From Cycas panzhihuaensis (taxonomy: Eukaryota > Cycadophyta), in the NCBI GenBank assembly GCA_023213395.1, contig CM041465.1:176769741-176833740 (forward strand): 64,000 nucleotides of DNA. The letters are read 5' to 3'. The notes under the pieces were generated by a model. That model was not told the origin of the DNA. It was given only the letters and a program-made list of their open reading frames with translations, and made no database searches. This document shows, in pieces, positions 1 through 16,409 of this stretch. How positions within the stretch are numbered: position 1 is the first letter of the stretch; every line of letters starts with the position of its first letter. A program made the translations under genes and the position numbers.

Positions 1-1660
1 CATTTCCAGGCTTATACATAGTGATAGATGTAATGATATGAACTTAAACAACCAAGGCACTCACCCTCTCTAGGTCTAGCCTAGTTTCTAATCACCAAGG
101 AAAGTTTGCCACCTCAACTTGCTACTTAATACACCTAATAGATAATGGATTCCTTAACAAATTAGAGAAAGACCAATGGCATATACAAAGTGCTAACTTT
201 AAGGGTCTTAACTATTCCCCTTATAAGGCTGGTAAAATTGTCTTGTCAATTTAGGATTTATCTTGGTTAATGTTTTAAGTTGAATATTGATTTTAGGGTG
301 ATTTGCTTATAAACAAGGGTCTTTTTTTAAATAAAAGCTACAAAATAAAAGGAAATATAAGTAATTAAAGGAAAATGAGAGGTTTAGAAAGATCTTTGAG
401 TGGGCTTATACCAAGAAGAGCTACTTCAATTTCTAAGGAAAACACCTATAAAAAAACCAACCATAAACACCTTGTTAGCCTAAGAAATATACTAGAGTAA
501 TTAACTAGCAATCAACAGTAGCATAAAGTAGCAAAAGATCTTATAAAGAATGGAGTTTACCCTTCAAATGATGAGAAAAAAGCACAAGGAAGCTTAATCA
601 AAAAACTTAACTTTGATAGCCTAGAACTTCTATAAAATGGACTCATTATGGTTTAAATAGTTCAAAAAAAGAACACCCAATTGTAAAGATATTGCAAAAA
701 CAATGACAAGTACCCCTTTGTGCAAAAACCTTATGGAGGATGGGCTTAAGCTCCTTTAAGAAATAGCCCCCGGTCACAGAACTAATGCATGTAACCACCT
801 ATTGCACTGACTAAAGGGCTAGTGGACTTGAAATTTTACCAAATATAAAATAATCTTTTTGACTTTATAAAAACTATTAAAAATAGCTTATAATATTTTA
901 AAGCTTATCTCTTATGACTAAAATATGGTCATATGACAATGAATGTGGCCAAATAGAAGGGGCTAATAATCTAGATTTGAGCCAGATATCAAAAGCAACT
1001 TGATTTAATCAAACTTTATGAATTTAAAGTCATAAATTAATAATAATAATAATAATAATCAAATGAGTCTGTCATTGAGCCGCACAGACCCATACAGTAA
1101 ATGAATAATTGACATGATAGAATGAGGCCCAAAACTCATTATTTTTTTCTTATTTTTGCTCCAAATCTAATCAAGGGAGGATGCAAGGGCTAAATATACA
1201 TGTTTAGAGGTGATTTTCCTTCAATGAAGATAAAATGAATGTAAATAGATTTTAGGATGTGTGGAGGTGTTGGAAGTAAATCTGGCTAAATCCTAACTTA
1301 AATATGCATGAAATTGCTTCGTACAATCACCCACTAATTGAGAGCAGGGCCAATACACCACCAAGGATGTAGATGAGGCTCCAACAAGTTGATTTAGTTT
1401 AATCTAGGGTTGAAACAATGTGAACAAAGTTATTTTTGTCTAAAAAATAGGAATGAGAGCTCTTGGCACTACAACTAGATTAAATACCTGTAATATGAGG
1501 TTGATACGAGCTAGACATAGACTACGATCACTTTAGAAAGGCTATGTACACCAAGAAATTTATAAAATAAAGGAGAAAATATAAGAATGGGGTGTCATTA
1601 TAAGGATACAAGCCTCTATTCTTCATTAGTTTTTTAAAAAACTACTAGACAAAGCATGTA
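1..1660. other. Intergenic DNA, no gene recognised
   Basis: This stretch is AT-rich and full of stops on both strands, and no conserved domain was recognised. It includes a short (AAT)n microsatellite at about 1037-1059. The text just left of 1660 would be the internal region of the minus-strand LTR element inferred from the adjacent primer-binding site, but no gag or pol motif could be read. Confidence 0.5.
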
Positions 1661-1905
1661 CAAGTTCTGATACCATGTTAAAACACATCCAAGGTCTGAA
1701 ATATGCATGTATCTGATATAATACAAAGCTGAACTACTTCTTATTGATTATATATAAGCTTTATTATTGATGCTCTTATAAGGTCTTTGTAAGATTCCAT
1801 GTTAAAGCTCTAATACTACCCTATCATAGCCCTATCGTATCTAAAGGCTTATTGTGACCTTACTTAATTATAACTCACTTAAGTTAACCAATTGAGCGAA
1901 CACCA
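1661..1905 (-). mobile_element. Probable copia-type LTR fragment with primer-binding site
   Basis: On the minus strand 1665-1677 reads TGGTATCAGAAC, close to the initiator-Met tRNA primer site (TGGTATCAGAGC) that follows the 5' LTR of plant LTR retrotransposons. Plus-strand sequence from about 1676 (TGTTAAAACA) would then be the LTR, running to the right to an unseen end; 1905 is only a guess. No partner LTR was found in the window, so this is a remnant identified mainly by its PBS. Confidence 0.35.
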
Positions 1906-2743
1906 ACTATATTAACTTAAACTATAAAAACTAATATAGAGTAATTTATACATGCCAGAAAACTTTTACCTAATAGACGTAATAAGTTCAAGAGAAAAGG
2001 GTTGTTTCACAAATATGACTAAGACATGCTTCCAATAATATTATCCAAGAAAAGTGTAGAATAGGCAAGGTAATTTGTTCACCAAGTAGTCAACTTGCAT
2101 GCAACTTATTATGAGTAAAATACTTCAAATCACTCAAACAAGTTCATTACCCAACTATTCAAAATCTAGATAAGGAAGTTACCCCTAAGATAGAGCATGT
2201 GATACGAGCAATGGAGTACTAGTACAATCACTCTTCTCATAAACCTAAATCTTTCCTAAATGACTTTTCTGGATACAAACTATAATTAGATATTACCGTA
2301 ATATTTAATCTTCCTCACTACCCTCATCTTTTAAAACATAATTAGGAAGTGTCATACCATATATAGTTTACCACTAAATCAATCTCTTTAGATTATCTCT
2401 TTATATAACTCACATGTCTTATACCATGTAATGTATTTTTAGCAATCTAACATCTATCATCATTAGCTCTTACTACAATGAGGTTGTGTATTTTATAAAC
2501 ACTCACACTCATCAATAATGAGGTTGTGATTCCATACCCTACAAGCATTATCCATGTACATAAAAGTAAAGAACAAGGAGGGGGCTTATTCAACCTAAAT
2601 TATTATCACAACATTAGGGGAACTTACTCAACCCTTAAAGGAAATGAGACTTTTTTAGCCTAAATTTCTTATATAAATTATAATTTAGCACTATTAAAAT
2701 AGTATAATAAGATTGAAATAATAGTTCATACATATGTTTATGA
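1906..2743. other. Intergenic DNA, nothing recognised
   Basis: AT-rich sequence with stops in all frames and no repeat partner noticed in this window. It directly abuts the left LTR of the next element. Confidence 0.5.
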
Positions 2744-3044
2744 TGTTGGGTGTAATACCCAAATTATATTTACCTTATGTAAACTCTCTCTATTTCTTGT
2801 ATTTTGTATTAGAGTTGTGGGCCACCTTGATATGTGTGCCACCTCTAAGTAGACCAATGGGGTTCTCTCACTAGTGGTGAGCATGTATTATAAGTATATA
2901 CTCTTCATTGTTCATAATTGAATTTTGTTGAATTCTCCACATATTGAGTTTATTGTTGTACATACTTCATCTTTTTGTACTTTATTATTTATCTTTTACT
3001 CACCATTAGGGTTTTATGTGATTATTGCATTTTTTATTCTAACA
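2744..3044 (+). repeat. 5' LTR of the non-autonomous element
   Basis: This 301-bp repeat starts TGTTGGG and ends CTAACA. Its tip contains a near-palindrome, TTGGGT-GTAAT-ACCCAA, able to form a 6-bp hairpin, also present in the partner LTR at 7776. A 60-codon open frame from 2925 is only LTR read-through, since it ends shortly after the PBS. Confidence 0.8.
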
Positions 3045-3056
3045 TGGTATCAGAGT
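3045..3056 (+). other. Primer-binding site (tRNA-iMet type)
   Basis: TGGTATCAGAGT directly follows the LTR end CTAACA. It matches the initiator methionine tRNA 3' end complement used by most plant LTR retrotransposons for minus-strand priming. Confidence 0.75.
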
Positions 3057-3747
3057 GACCTGGTTGGCAATCCTTTAACTTCACGACTCAATCATGTGAC
3101 TGCATAACTTATTTTTTGGTATGTAAATAAATTTCATTATACTAAGGTTTAACTTTATAAATTGCCATTTATTATTTAAATTTTTCGATTAATATATTCA
3201 TATGTTTATACCCGCATGGCTTCATTGGTTTCAATCGACTCTAGCTTCTTTGTCTTCAAATGAAACTACTCTATATGACTGCTTGTTGTGATCAACATTG
3301 AATTTTCTAGCCTATGCTAAAAACCATTCTCAATTTAGTTGCCTATTTTGAGAAAAATCTCTCTCTAAACCTCCATTCTTTGTTTTGATCTAGTTTCACT
3401 CTACTACTTCATTCTTACTCCACAAAGCTCTATTTGCCACAAAAATTTACTAACAACTAGTTGTCCTAGATATCTAGTTGCCCCTAAAATCTCATATCAA
3501 TCCATCTCCCCTATGGTGAGATCTAGCCTCATGAGCGAACTCGACTCCTATTTCAAGTTTCTCACCATTTTTTCTTTATTTTCTTCAAATATTTTTGAAT
3601 TTTTTTTATAGAATTGGGTCTACCCTGCTTGGGCACCCCTTGTGTAAATATCCCAGCTTAGATCTCTAATCCAATAAAGCAATTTCATCTCTATTTATCC
3701 TCGTTTTCCTCTCTGACCTGTGCGCTAACTACATTTTCCTCTTACTT
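3057..3747 (+). other. Interior of the non-autonomous element, left arm
   Basis: Stops in all frames. An ATG near 3216 opens a frame that is soon interrupted. No gag domain recognised. Confidence 0.5.
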
Positions 3748-7775
<4,028 letters not shown>

Positions 7776-8075
7776 TGTTGGGTGTAATACCCAATTACAT
7801 TTACCTTATGTAAACTCTCTCTATTTCTTATTTTTTATATTAGTGTTGTGGGCCACATTAATATGTGTGCCACTTCTAAGTAAACCAATGGGGTTCTCTC
7901 ACTAGTAGTGAGTATATATTATAAGTATATACTCTTCATTGTTCATAATTAAGTTTTGGCCAATTCTCCACACATTGAGTTTATTGTTATATATACTTCA
8001 TTTTTTTGTACTTTATTATTTATCTCTTACTCACCATTAGGCTTTTATGTGATTATTGTATTTATAATTCTAACA
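7776..8075 (+). repeat. 3' LTR of the non-autonomous element
   Basis: Partner of 2744-3044 with the same TGTTGGG...TTCTAACA ends. Differences by eye are scattered and mostly C/T or G/A transitions (for example CACCTTGATA versus CACATTAATA), consistent with decay of methylated cytosines. No primer-binding site follows it. Confidence 0.8.
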
Positions 8076-8758
8076 AATATTACTTCCCAAAATAATGAGC
8101 ATGGTTTATACCACTTAATCTTACTTTCTTATAAATTCAACTATGAAAAAATACTAAAGCCTCCATCATTAGATTCAGATACTTCTCTTTCATTATTCCT
8201 ATAAAAATTAAGCTTTAGAGACTAAGTCTAAGCCTTCCTAAAGTTCTCTAGTTACTCTTGGGTATTTCATTATCTCTATCCTGCTCTTGGGCTTACACTT
8301 CTCTAAAAATATTTCTCTTATGTAAAAGATGAAAGAAAAAATATCCCTTTTCTCTCCCATATTTTAGACTAAATTCCTTCTTAAGGGTGAGTCGTTTCAC
8401 TACCATTATGGCCCTTAAGTCTAAATGGAAAGGTCCATATAGTGGTGGTTGTAACAGCGCACATAATTATTACTGTTAAAGTAATTACTAACCACCTTCT
8501 TAACCAACTAATAAAATATGTCTTTGCATAGGAAGTCCTTTTGTGATCCTTACCTATCTAGGTGTATAGTGCCTTCAATATAAACTCAACAAAACTAGTT
8601 TAACATCATTATATTAATAGATGAGAATGTTATGAGTGAAGCTATAAAAGTCTATTAATTACACTTTCACTTTATCAAGTTGTACTCATGTACTTCGACC
8701 TAAATGGGCATACATCATATATATGTATAATTAAAATTAATCACCCAAGGATGTAGGT
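8076..8758. other. Intergenic DNA, nothing recognised
   Basis: AT-rich and stop-rich. No domain or repeat was recognised between the two LTR elements. Confidence 0.5.
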
Positions 8759-9101
8759 TGAGATGACCCCTTCAGGGTTTCCTTTACACCTAATCAAAAA
8801 ATCAAAATTTAAAACACAAATAGAGCACAAATGGATATAAAAATAGATACCAAAAGTTCACACTAAATGGGTGGCAACAATTTCTCATTCAAAAGCTAGT
8901 TTCCTTTACATCCATAAGGCCTTAAATAAGCAAAATAACCATTTAGTCCATGAATCTAATTAGAGAGGCATTTGGCCTTTATTTTAATTAGTGGCCCTAA
9001 GCAACCCATGCACACATTTTAATAGCTAATATTAACATTTACCTTTTACTAGCAAAAGTACCTTCACTAGGGTTTAGTTAACCACTAGCAATTATATAAC
9101 A
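8759..9101 (-). repeat. 3' LTR of the gypsy element
   Basis: Minus-strand start TGTTATATAATTGCTAGTGG. Shared blocks with the 14929 copy include CCAAAAGTTCACACTAAATG and CTCATTCAAAAGCTAG (plus-strand text). Confidence 0.8.
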
Positions 9102-9112
9102 AGTCCCCTCCC

Positions 9113-12100
9113 TTAAGATGTTGAGTCCTTGTAGCATAAGAGGCGTGCATATTGCTTGAAAAATTCATCTAGTTCCCATGTTACTTTCTCTGGTCCATTA
9201 CACCAAGTGCTTAAAAATGGTTCTATTTTGGAGACAACAGTATTTGGTTTCTAAGATACGATCTAGAGGAATGGTTAGGAGTTGTTCTTCCATGAGAATT
9301 AGGAGAGTGGTCTATGGGACAATGGACTTGCTAAGGAGATTTTTAAGGCATGAAACATGGAAGACATTATAGATCTTAGTATCAAAAGGGAGTTTAAGGG
9401 CATATGCAACTTCCCTAATATATTGGCTAACCTTATAGGGACCATAGTATTGAGGACTAAGTTTATGATTTATGCTATGATGAAGTGACTACTGCTTATA
9501 AAGTTAGAGGCAAACAAAGACCATATCACTAATGGAAAAGGTTTAATTAGAACAGTGGTGGTATACAAGTTACTTCATGTGATTATGAGCTATGGCTAGA
9601 TTTTACTTGAGTGTGTTTAGGGTTTGGTCAATGTCTTGCAATTTCTGTTACACCGAGGTTATACACAAGTTAGTGGCCAATGTATGAAGGGATGGTAGGG
9701 AATAATCATAAAGGGCCATGAATGGAGATATGCCAATTATAGAGTGGTATGAAGAGTTATACAAATATTCCACTAAAGCTAGCTAGGAGGTCCATCATTT
9801 TTTATGTTTAGATACAAAACAATGAAGATATATATCTAAGGTTTGATTAAGAACCTCTGGTTGACCATCTATCTAGGGGTGGTATGAGAAACTCATGTTA
9901 AAGAAGGTGCCAACTGTATAAAAGAGTTCTTACCAAATGGAAGATGTGATTTTGGGTTCTCAATCAGAGACTATAGTGGATGGAAAACCATAGAGGCAAA
10001 AAATGAATTAGATATAAAGGTCAGCTAGGCGGAGGGCTTGGTAGGATGTGTGGACTAGTAGAAATTAGGTATATTTTGTTAGTCGATTAATGATTACCCA
10101 AATAGAGTCATTTCTAACTGAGGGTAGAAGACCTGTAATGAAGTCCATTGTGATATCTTACCATTTGCCCTGTGGTATTTGAAGGGATTAAAGGAGCATA
10201 GGCTAAGTCTTCGTGTCTGCCTTATTATGTTGGCATATGTCACATTCTGCTATGAAGGTCAATATAGAGGATTTCATTTGAGGTTAGTAAAATTTAGAGT
10301 AGATGTGACAATAGGCCTTATCAAAACCTGAGTGACCTTCTAAGGGGGTGGTATAGTACTCGATCAAGATACAAGGAATGAAGGAGGAGGATGGATGGAA
10401 AAAAAATCTATTTTTATAGAGAAGGTGAGTGTTGTACAAGGTCCAATCCTTATGAGTAAGAATCTTTAAGGACCACTTACTAAAATTAGGTTAGGATTAG
10501 TTATCATCAGCTAATTCTTAGAGCCACATAGTTTAAGAGGAACAGATGGCTTATAACATAGGCTCAAAGGGATCTAACAAGAGACGAGAGAGAACATCAA
10601 CTACAACAGTTTCTTTACCCTTTTTATAAGATATAGTGAAGTCAAACACTTGGAGGTGATCAACCCACTTTGCTTGCTCTTCAAAAGGGATAGGCTAGTC
10701 AAGGAGACAATAGAGACTATTGTGGTTGGTTAAAATAGTAAATTTGGATCCTATTAAATACTGACAATACTTATCAACTATATGGAAGATAGCCTTCATT
10801 TCTTTTTGGTAAGTTAAAAGTTGACATTCATGGTCTTTTAGTTTTTAACTTTCAAAGGTAATTAGATGAAAATCCTATATGAGGACAACTCCTAAGCCTA
10901 CGTTGGATGCATTTCATTTAAGTTGTAATGGTTTGGAAAACTCTAGGGTGGTCAATACAAGGGTGGTACATATGAGGAATTTAAGATGGTTGAAGGTATC
11001 ATTGGTATTAAGGGACCATTGAAAGGAGTCCTTATGAAGTAAATTAGTTACGAGTGTGATAATAAAAGCATATTTTTTAATGAATCATTGATAAAAGCCT
11101 ATGAGTCCAAGGAGAGCTCATAGTTGAGTAAGAGGCGTAGGGGTGGGCTATATGATGATGGCTAAAATTTTATCAGGGTCCACTTGAACACCTTCTATCA
11201 AGATGATATGGCCTAGATATTAGAGTTCAGTCTTCCCAAATTCATACTTAGTTAGTTTGGCATAGAGTTTATGTTGGGAAAGAAGTTGAAGGGAAATTTC
11301 TAGATGCTATAGATAGGTATATATATAAGAACTATAAATAAGGATATCATAAAAAAAGAAAATGATAAACTTATAAAGGTGATGACCAAAGATCTTTTTC
11401 ATTGGACCTTGAAATATGGTTAGGGCATTATACAATCCAAAGGGCATAACCTAGAATTTGAAATGCCCAAGGTGTATTCAAAAATCAGTCTTATAACGGA
11501 CTTCAAGGGCAATAGGGATCTAATAGTAACTTGATTAGAGATCCAATTTAGAAAAAATAGTGGCCCCATAAATTTCATCTAGCATATCATCAATGTAAGG
11601 AGTAGGGAATTTATTTTTAATTGTGAGTTTGTTAAGCTCATAATAATCAACATAAGGGTGAAATGAGCCATCCTTTTTTCAAATAAGCATAATGGGGATT
11701 GTGTATGGATTTTTACTAGGTTGGATTATTCCTACATCCATAAGTTCTATTGTGATTTGTTCGATTTCATTTTTCTGAAAGTAGGAGTTATAATATCGTC
11801 ATAGGGTAATGGGGTTATAGGGGTTTTTAAGCTTGATGGTGTGGTGGAAACCTTAATCTAGGGGAGGCTATTAGGAAGTGGGTCAAAGATAGATTGATAC
11901 TTGGTGAGGATGGGTTGGATGTCAAGGTGAATGTCAACTTGAGATTGAATATTATTGAGATGAACTATGTAATCAACGTTATTATTCAGTTGTTGTCTTA
12001 TTTATTTTGGGGTCAAGAGTTTATTGGGAGGTGGTTGAAGTCCATGTAATTTGTGGGTTTGTCCAAAGTGGTCTTTAAATAGAATGAATAGGTTTAAGGA

Positions 12101-13632
12101 TGAATTATTAGTGTTATTCTTGCCTAGGGTTTGGAGCCATTAAACTCTTAGGATGATGTCAGATCCACCTATAGAAAGGACACAAAAATCAAAATCTAGT
12201 TGGTATGTGCCAATTTAGACATGGAGATTTTTAATAAAGCCTACACAGTGGAGTTTATAATACCCTAGTAAAGAGAAAGTGAACCTAGTTTTAGGTACTA
12301 TGTATAGGTTAAGCTTTCTAGCTAGGGAGATATCAATGAAGTTAAGCGATGTGCCACTATTAATTAGGATGGTTATAGGATCTTCTTTAATGTACCTTTG
12401 ATGCATAGGGATTCAGGGCAAGGCGCAGACTCAACAGTCGAGGAAAAAATAAAAGGAGAAACTTTTGGTTCAGGTTTAGGATCTATGGGAGAATCAATAG
12501 TGGGGTCTTCCTTAGGCTCAATGTTTATATCTAGATCTTCATCAATTAAGGTTATAGGATCAATAGTGAAGACCACACACTTGGCTTTACAGACCTTGCT
12601 ATGTCTAGAAGTCCATTTCTCTACATATTGGATGCAAAGACCTGCTTCCTGGTATATGTTAGTTTTGGTAATAGTCACTCACTTAAACCCTATAGTTTTT
12701 TTAGCTAATGGTCATTCTATTATAGGGCATTCTACTATAGGGCAATCATCCCAATTATCCTCCCATCGGGATCATGGTCATTGTGTGTCTGATGGGTGTG
12801 AGCGTAGATACCAAGGTGTATCCCGTCGAGAACTGAAAGTGTACTTAGTTACAAATTTCTCATCAACTACTTTTGCCATAGTTATAGCCCATCTTAAAGT
12901 ATTTGGCAGGGATGTTTTTAGCCACATTTGGATGCAATCTTTGAGACTAGCCATATAGATTTAGACCAATGTAGGTTGATCGAGTTACATTTTGACCCTG
13001 TTCTAAAGAGCTTGGAACTCATTGGTGAAAGCTTTGACTGTCAAGGATTGTTTTAGTCAAGTGAGCTAGCTTAAAAAGTTTTGGTTCTATATGTCCTTAT
13101 ACTACTGAAAGAAGCTTTTGTAGAACTGATCCCAAGATTAATTTACTGTGTATTCCCTCTACCACCATTGAAACCAATGATGATCTTGCCCATCAAGATG
13201 GATAGATACATAGATAAGGTGGTCATCAATTGACATGGAGTGGAGTTAGAAATATAACTCCAACTTATTAATCCAACTCTTTGCATTGTCCTCATTTAAC
13301 TCTAGACCAAAAATTAGGATATTGATTTTATAAGGGAAGGGTAGCTATCATGGATAATTCTAAAATGGAAGAGATGGTGACGTCTTCTGTTAATTGGTTG
13401 GCCCTATTGAATTTGAGGTACTTCCTTAATTGACAAGATATCTGAGTAGTTGCGAGGATTTTGTAATATCAATTTGAATATTTAAAAATTTACTTTTTAG
13501 GTCTACAAATTCTTTTGCATTATGGTTATTATTATTGTTGAGTTATTCTTGTATGTTATAAAACTCATCCTTAATGGTTGTGAAACTACTTTTAAGTTGT
13601 TGGAGCTTATCATCCCATTTAGTTTCCATCAT
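9113..13632 (-). pseudogene. Decayed gypsy gag-pol polyprotein
   Basis: It would start at the minus-strand ATG near 13632 (METKWDDKLQQLKSSF) and stop at 9113-9115, just before the polypurine tract. Motifs in order are: retrotransposon gag with a DGQDHHWFQWW-like core near 13150-13200; a CCHC knuckle at 12589-12636 whose second Cys is Tyr; an aspartic protease at about 12310-12370 reading ILINSGTSLNFID, with catalytic Asp changed to Asn; RT with GIIQPSKNPYTIP and VDYYELNKLTIK near 11570-11735, where the catalytic motif has become FFYDILIYS near 11350; RNase H near 10690-10830 with TNHNSL instead of TDHKSL; integrase MDFITG near 10150 with INRLT instead of VDRLT; and a chromodomain-like tail TWELDEFFKQY near 9113-9275. 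Most changes are G-to-A on the coding strand. It cannot encode a functional polyprotein. Confidence 0.8.
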
Positions 13633-14914
13633 TGATTGTGAGCACTAACTTATGTGAGAGAAGATGATTGATTAAAATGGGATTAGATAGAATAATGGGA
13701 TTATACGAAGTGGAAAGAGGAAGAAAGAATGAAATGATGAATTGGGGATAGATAAGAAAGGGATTTAAAGCAGATGGGGGTTAAGTGAGAGGATGAGAGG
13801 GGGGTAGGGGCTAGGGTGTCTACAGTTAGTTAACCCCAAAGTACAACGGACTCACTTGATGCACCAAAACGAGTATGAAAAGCCCATCGAGATGGGGTAG
13901 GTAAGTTTTAAGTGAATTTTTTTATTAGTGGGGCCCACGGGTAGCCTAGGTACTAATAAACGTGAAAAGTGACTACAAAAACTACCCTAGTGCAAAATAA
14001 CTAACAAGACATGCTAATCAAACTAAGGTATATAAATTTCAATGGTATTTTTTTTACTGTGAAGGAGTACTAGAAATCATGACTAAGTGGATTTTTTTTT
14101 TTTTTTGCTCTTCTTTTCTTTTCTTTAGTTTAAATGTTATGTTGTGTGCTCTCAAGCAAAAAGTAAGACAAGATGTAAGTGATACAAGGTGTCCTACCAA
14201 CCACTAAATAAGGTGTGCTTGGTCTTATAGGCCTGCTAATAAAATTTTAAAATAGAAATTTGAGGTAGGTAGCTTTGTGGCACTAACTGCTAACCATTAC
14301 ACTATAAGACTTCAATGACTAATAGTTTATCTATACTAAGGAGGATTTGGAAACTAAAGGAGTCCTCCTATATTCCTGAAGGTACATAGAGGCACACTTC
14401 CATAGCTAGGTTCTATCTAGGGTTTGGTTCAAGAGTGTTACCTCTAGTCCTTTATATAAGAGATGGAAAAGCCATGATGTACTTAGCCTTAATGACATAT
14501 CCCTATGATATTTAAAGACCCCTAGTATAAGGTCTCTAACTAACTACTTAGGTAGCCACCCAGTGGTGTTATCTACCTAGGAAGAAAGATAAGAGAAAAA
14601 AGGGTAGCCTCCCAACGGTGTTATCTACTGTTGGACTAATAATTTAATGTAGAAATTAAAATAAAAGAATGAAACTAAAAAAATGAATGCAAAGCATAAA
14701 GAAAATGGAGTACTGGCATTACCTAAGGGAAGATTCCCCTTCCCTTGCAACTCTTGAGTTGTGTTGGTACTATTCCTTAATTTATGTGGAAAGAGTACTA
14801 AGCAAAGGTCTTTCCTTGATCTCTACTTGAGTAGAAAGAGTACTCAATCTGACAAAGAAAAAGAAAAATCGTTTTTTTTAATCTATTGAACAACTTCCCA
14901 TGATCGTGAACATA
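13633..14914 (-). other. 5' untranslated leader of the gypsy element
   Basis: Lies between the PBS and the inferred gag start. Stop-rich, with a T15 run at 14092-14106 and a local near-repeat of GGTAGCC..GTGTTATCTAC at about 14552-14572 and 14608-14632. No coding motif was seen. Confidence 0.5.
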
Positions 14915-14926
14915 GTTATGATACCA
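14915..14926 (-). other. Primer-binding site of the gypsy element
   Basis: Minus strand TGGTATCATAAC, one or two substitutions from the tRNA-iMet site, placed immediately inside the 5' LTR. Confidence 0.65.
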
Positions 14927-14928
14927 TT

Positions 14929-15260
14929 TGATATAATTCCTTCAAGGATTCCTTTATACCTGATCAAAAAACTAAAATACAGAACACAAATAGACAAAAG
15001 AATGGGCACCAAAAGTTCACACTAAATGGGTGACAATACTTTCTCATTCAAAAGCTAGCTTCTTTTATATCCATAAGGCCTTAAACAAGCAAAATGGTTG
15101 TTTAGTCTATGAATCTAATTGGAGAGGCATTCAACTTTTATTTTCATTGGTGGTCCCAAGTGACCCATGCACATCTTTTAATAGTTAATATTAACATCCA
15201 CCTTTTACTAGCAAAGGTACCTTCACTAAGGTTCTACCAACCACTATCAGTTATGTAACA
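14929..15260 (-). repeat. 5' LTR of the gypsy element
   Basis: A 332-bp partner of 8759-9101. On the minus strand it starts TGTTACATAACTGATAGTGG and ends at the PBS. Confidence 0.8.
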
Positions 15261-15559
15261 TATGCCCTTAAATAAGGATTCCAACATAACTAGAATCATC
15301 ACAATCTGACCTTATATGAGTGAGATTTTTCTAAATTAGCATAAGGTTATCCTAAAGTGATCTTTTCACTAAACTAAGTATTGATTTTTTAATTATTAAG
15401 CATGAAAATATCAAGTCTTGCTATTTGTTAGATATAATATCTATTTGAGTAGATGGATAGCCCTTCCAAAGAGTTTTGAATTGATAAGTGGAAGATGAAA
15501 AATGACCCAGTAATGAGTGAGTTATAACCATTTTTTATGAAACACTAATCCTTCATTTT
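15261..15559. other. Intergenic DNA
   Basis: Short AT-rich spacer between the gypsy LTR and the tandem array. Nothing recognised. Confidence 0.5.
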
Positions 15560-16080
15560 GCTACCTCACAAGTTTATCTTTTACAATCATATCCTTTTTA
15601 ACCCATTTGCAAAAATATAAGAAAGCTCTCTATTTATAACCACTTATTTTGTAAACTTATAAATGTATCTTTATAAACTCATACTTGATGACTCATTTGT
15701 GAAATGTCCCTTTACCTATTACCTTTGTTTCACCACTTCGTAAACTTATCTCTACTAACTTGCTCTCAACAACTCATTCATGAAAAGGTGAAATCTTCTT
15801 TACTCGCCATTTTTACTTGACTACTTTGTAACTCTATCTTTATAAAGTCACTATTAGTATTAAAATGTGAGAATAACTTTACTCATCGTCTTTGCTTCAT
15901 GACTTTGCACCTCTTTCTTTATAAAGTTACCCTTAGTGACCTAATTATGAAAATATAAGAACTTCTTTACCCATCATCTATGCTTTGCAACTTCACAACT
16001 CTATCTTTATAAAGTCAATTAAAAAAATCTGAGAACTTCTTTACTCATTATCTTTGCTTCAAAACTTTGTAACTTTATCT
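15560..16080. repeat. Imperfect ~80-95-bp tandem array, left part
   Basis: About six degenerate units share the anchors CTTTATAAAGTCA, GAACTTCTTTACTCATC and CTTTGCTTC..ACTTTGTAACTCTATC. Unit starts fall near 15571, 15670, 15748, 15837, 15917 and 16005. The array breaks at 16080, exactly where the copia element is inserted, and similar text resumes at 18506. It looks like an old satellite or minisatellite. No coding frame. Confidence 0.7.
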
Positions 16081-16395
16081 TGTTATGGTTAATATTCATC
16101 ACCTAACATTGCATTGGGAGTGTGCATGCCACCATAGTTGTATGGTAAGTATTATTTTAATGTCTGGTCTATTTTTTTTATTATTTTGAATTCTGTGCTG
16201 AAGAGGACTCTTGCCCTCCTCCCAAATATTTAATCTTTGGGGCCAAAACCCTCAGTGTTCTTCAACACCACCACTACTATAAATTTATTATCATTTGAAC
16301 AATATGGACTAAATACAATGTTTTGAATATGCATATGATTATCAATATGGATTAATGTATTCACTACTCCGCTCTCATCTCCGTACCATTCTTCA
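16081..16395 (+). repeat. 5' LTR of the deleted copia element
   Basis: 315 bp. Shares with the partner LTR the blocks CCTCCCAAATATTTAATC, TTGGGGCCAAAACCC and GTGTTCTTCAACACCACCAC; by eye the two are about 83-85% identical. Confidence 0.8.
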
Positions 16396-16409
16396 TATGG
16401 TATCAAAGC

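Larger units (their letters stand above)
8759..15260 (-). mobile_element. Degenerate chromodomain Ty3/gypsy retrotransposon
   Basis: A 6.5-kb element on the minus strand, bounded by direct repeats 8759-9101 and 14929-15260 (about 80-85% identical by eye). Next to the right (5') LTR lies a minus-strand PBS, TGGTATCATAAC (14915-14926). Next to the left (3') LTR lies a clean polypurine tract, AAGGGAGGGGACT (9102-9114). Between them, minus-strand fragments read in the gypsy order gag, zinc knuckle, protease, RT, RNase H, integrase and chromodomain tail. The integrase-last order with a C-terminal chromodomain-like segment points to a chromovirus. Flanking 5-mers (TAGGT and TATGC) do not match, so no TSD is visible. 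Stops and frameshifts throughout show a long-dead copy. Confidence 0.85.

Noticed and set aside
12398-12958. 186-codon plus-strand frame
   Set aside because: Antisense to the gag-protease junction of the minus-strand gypsy element; the motifs are on the minus strand.
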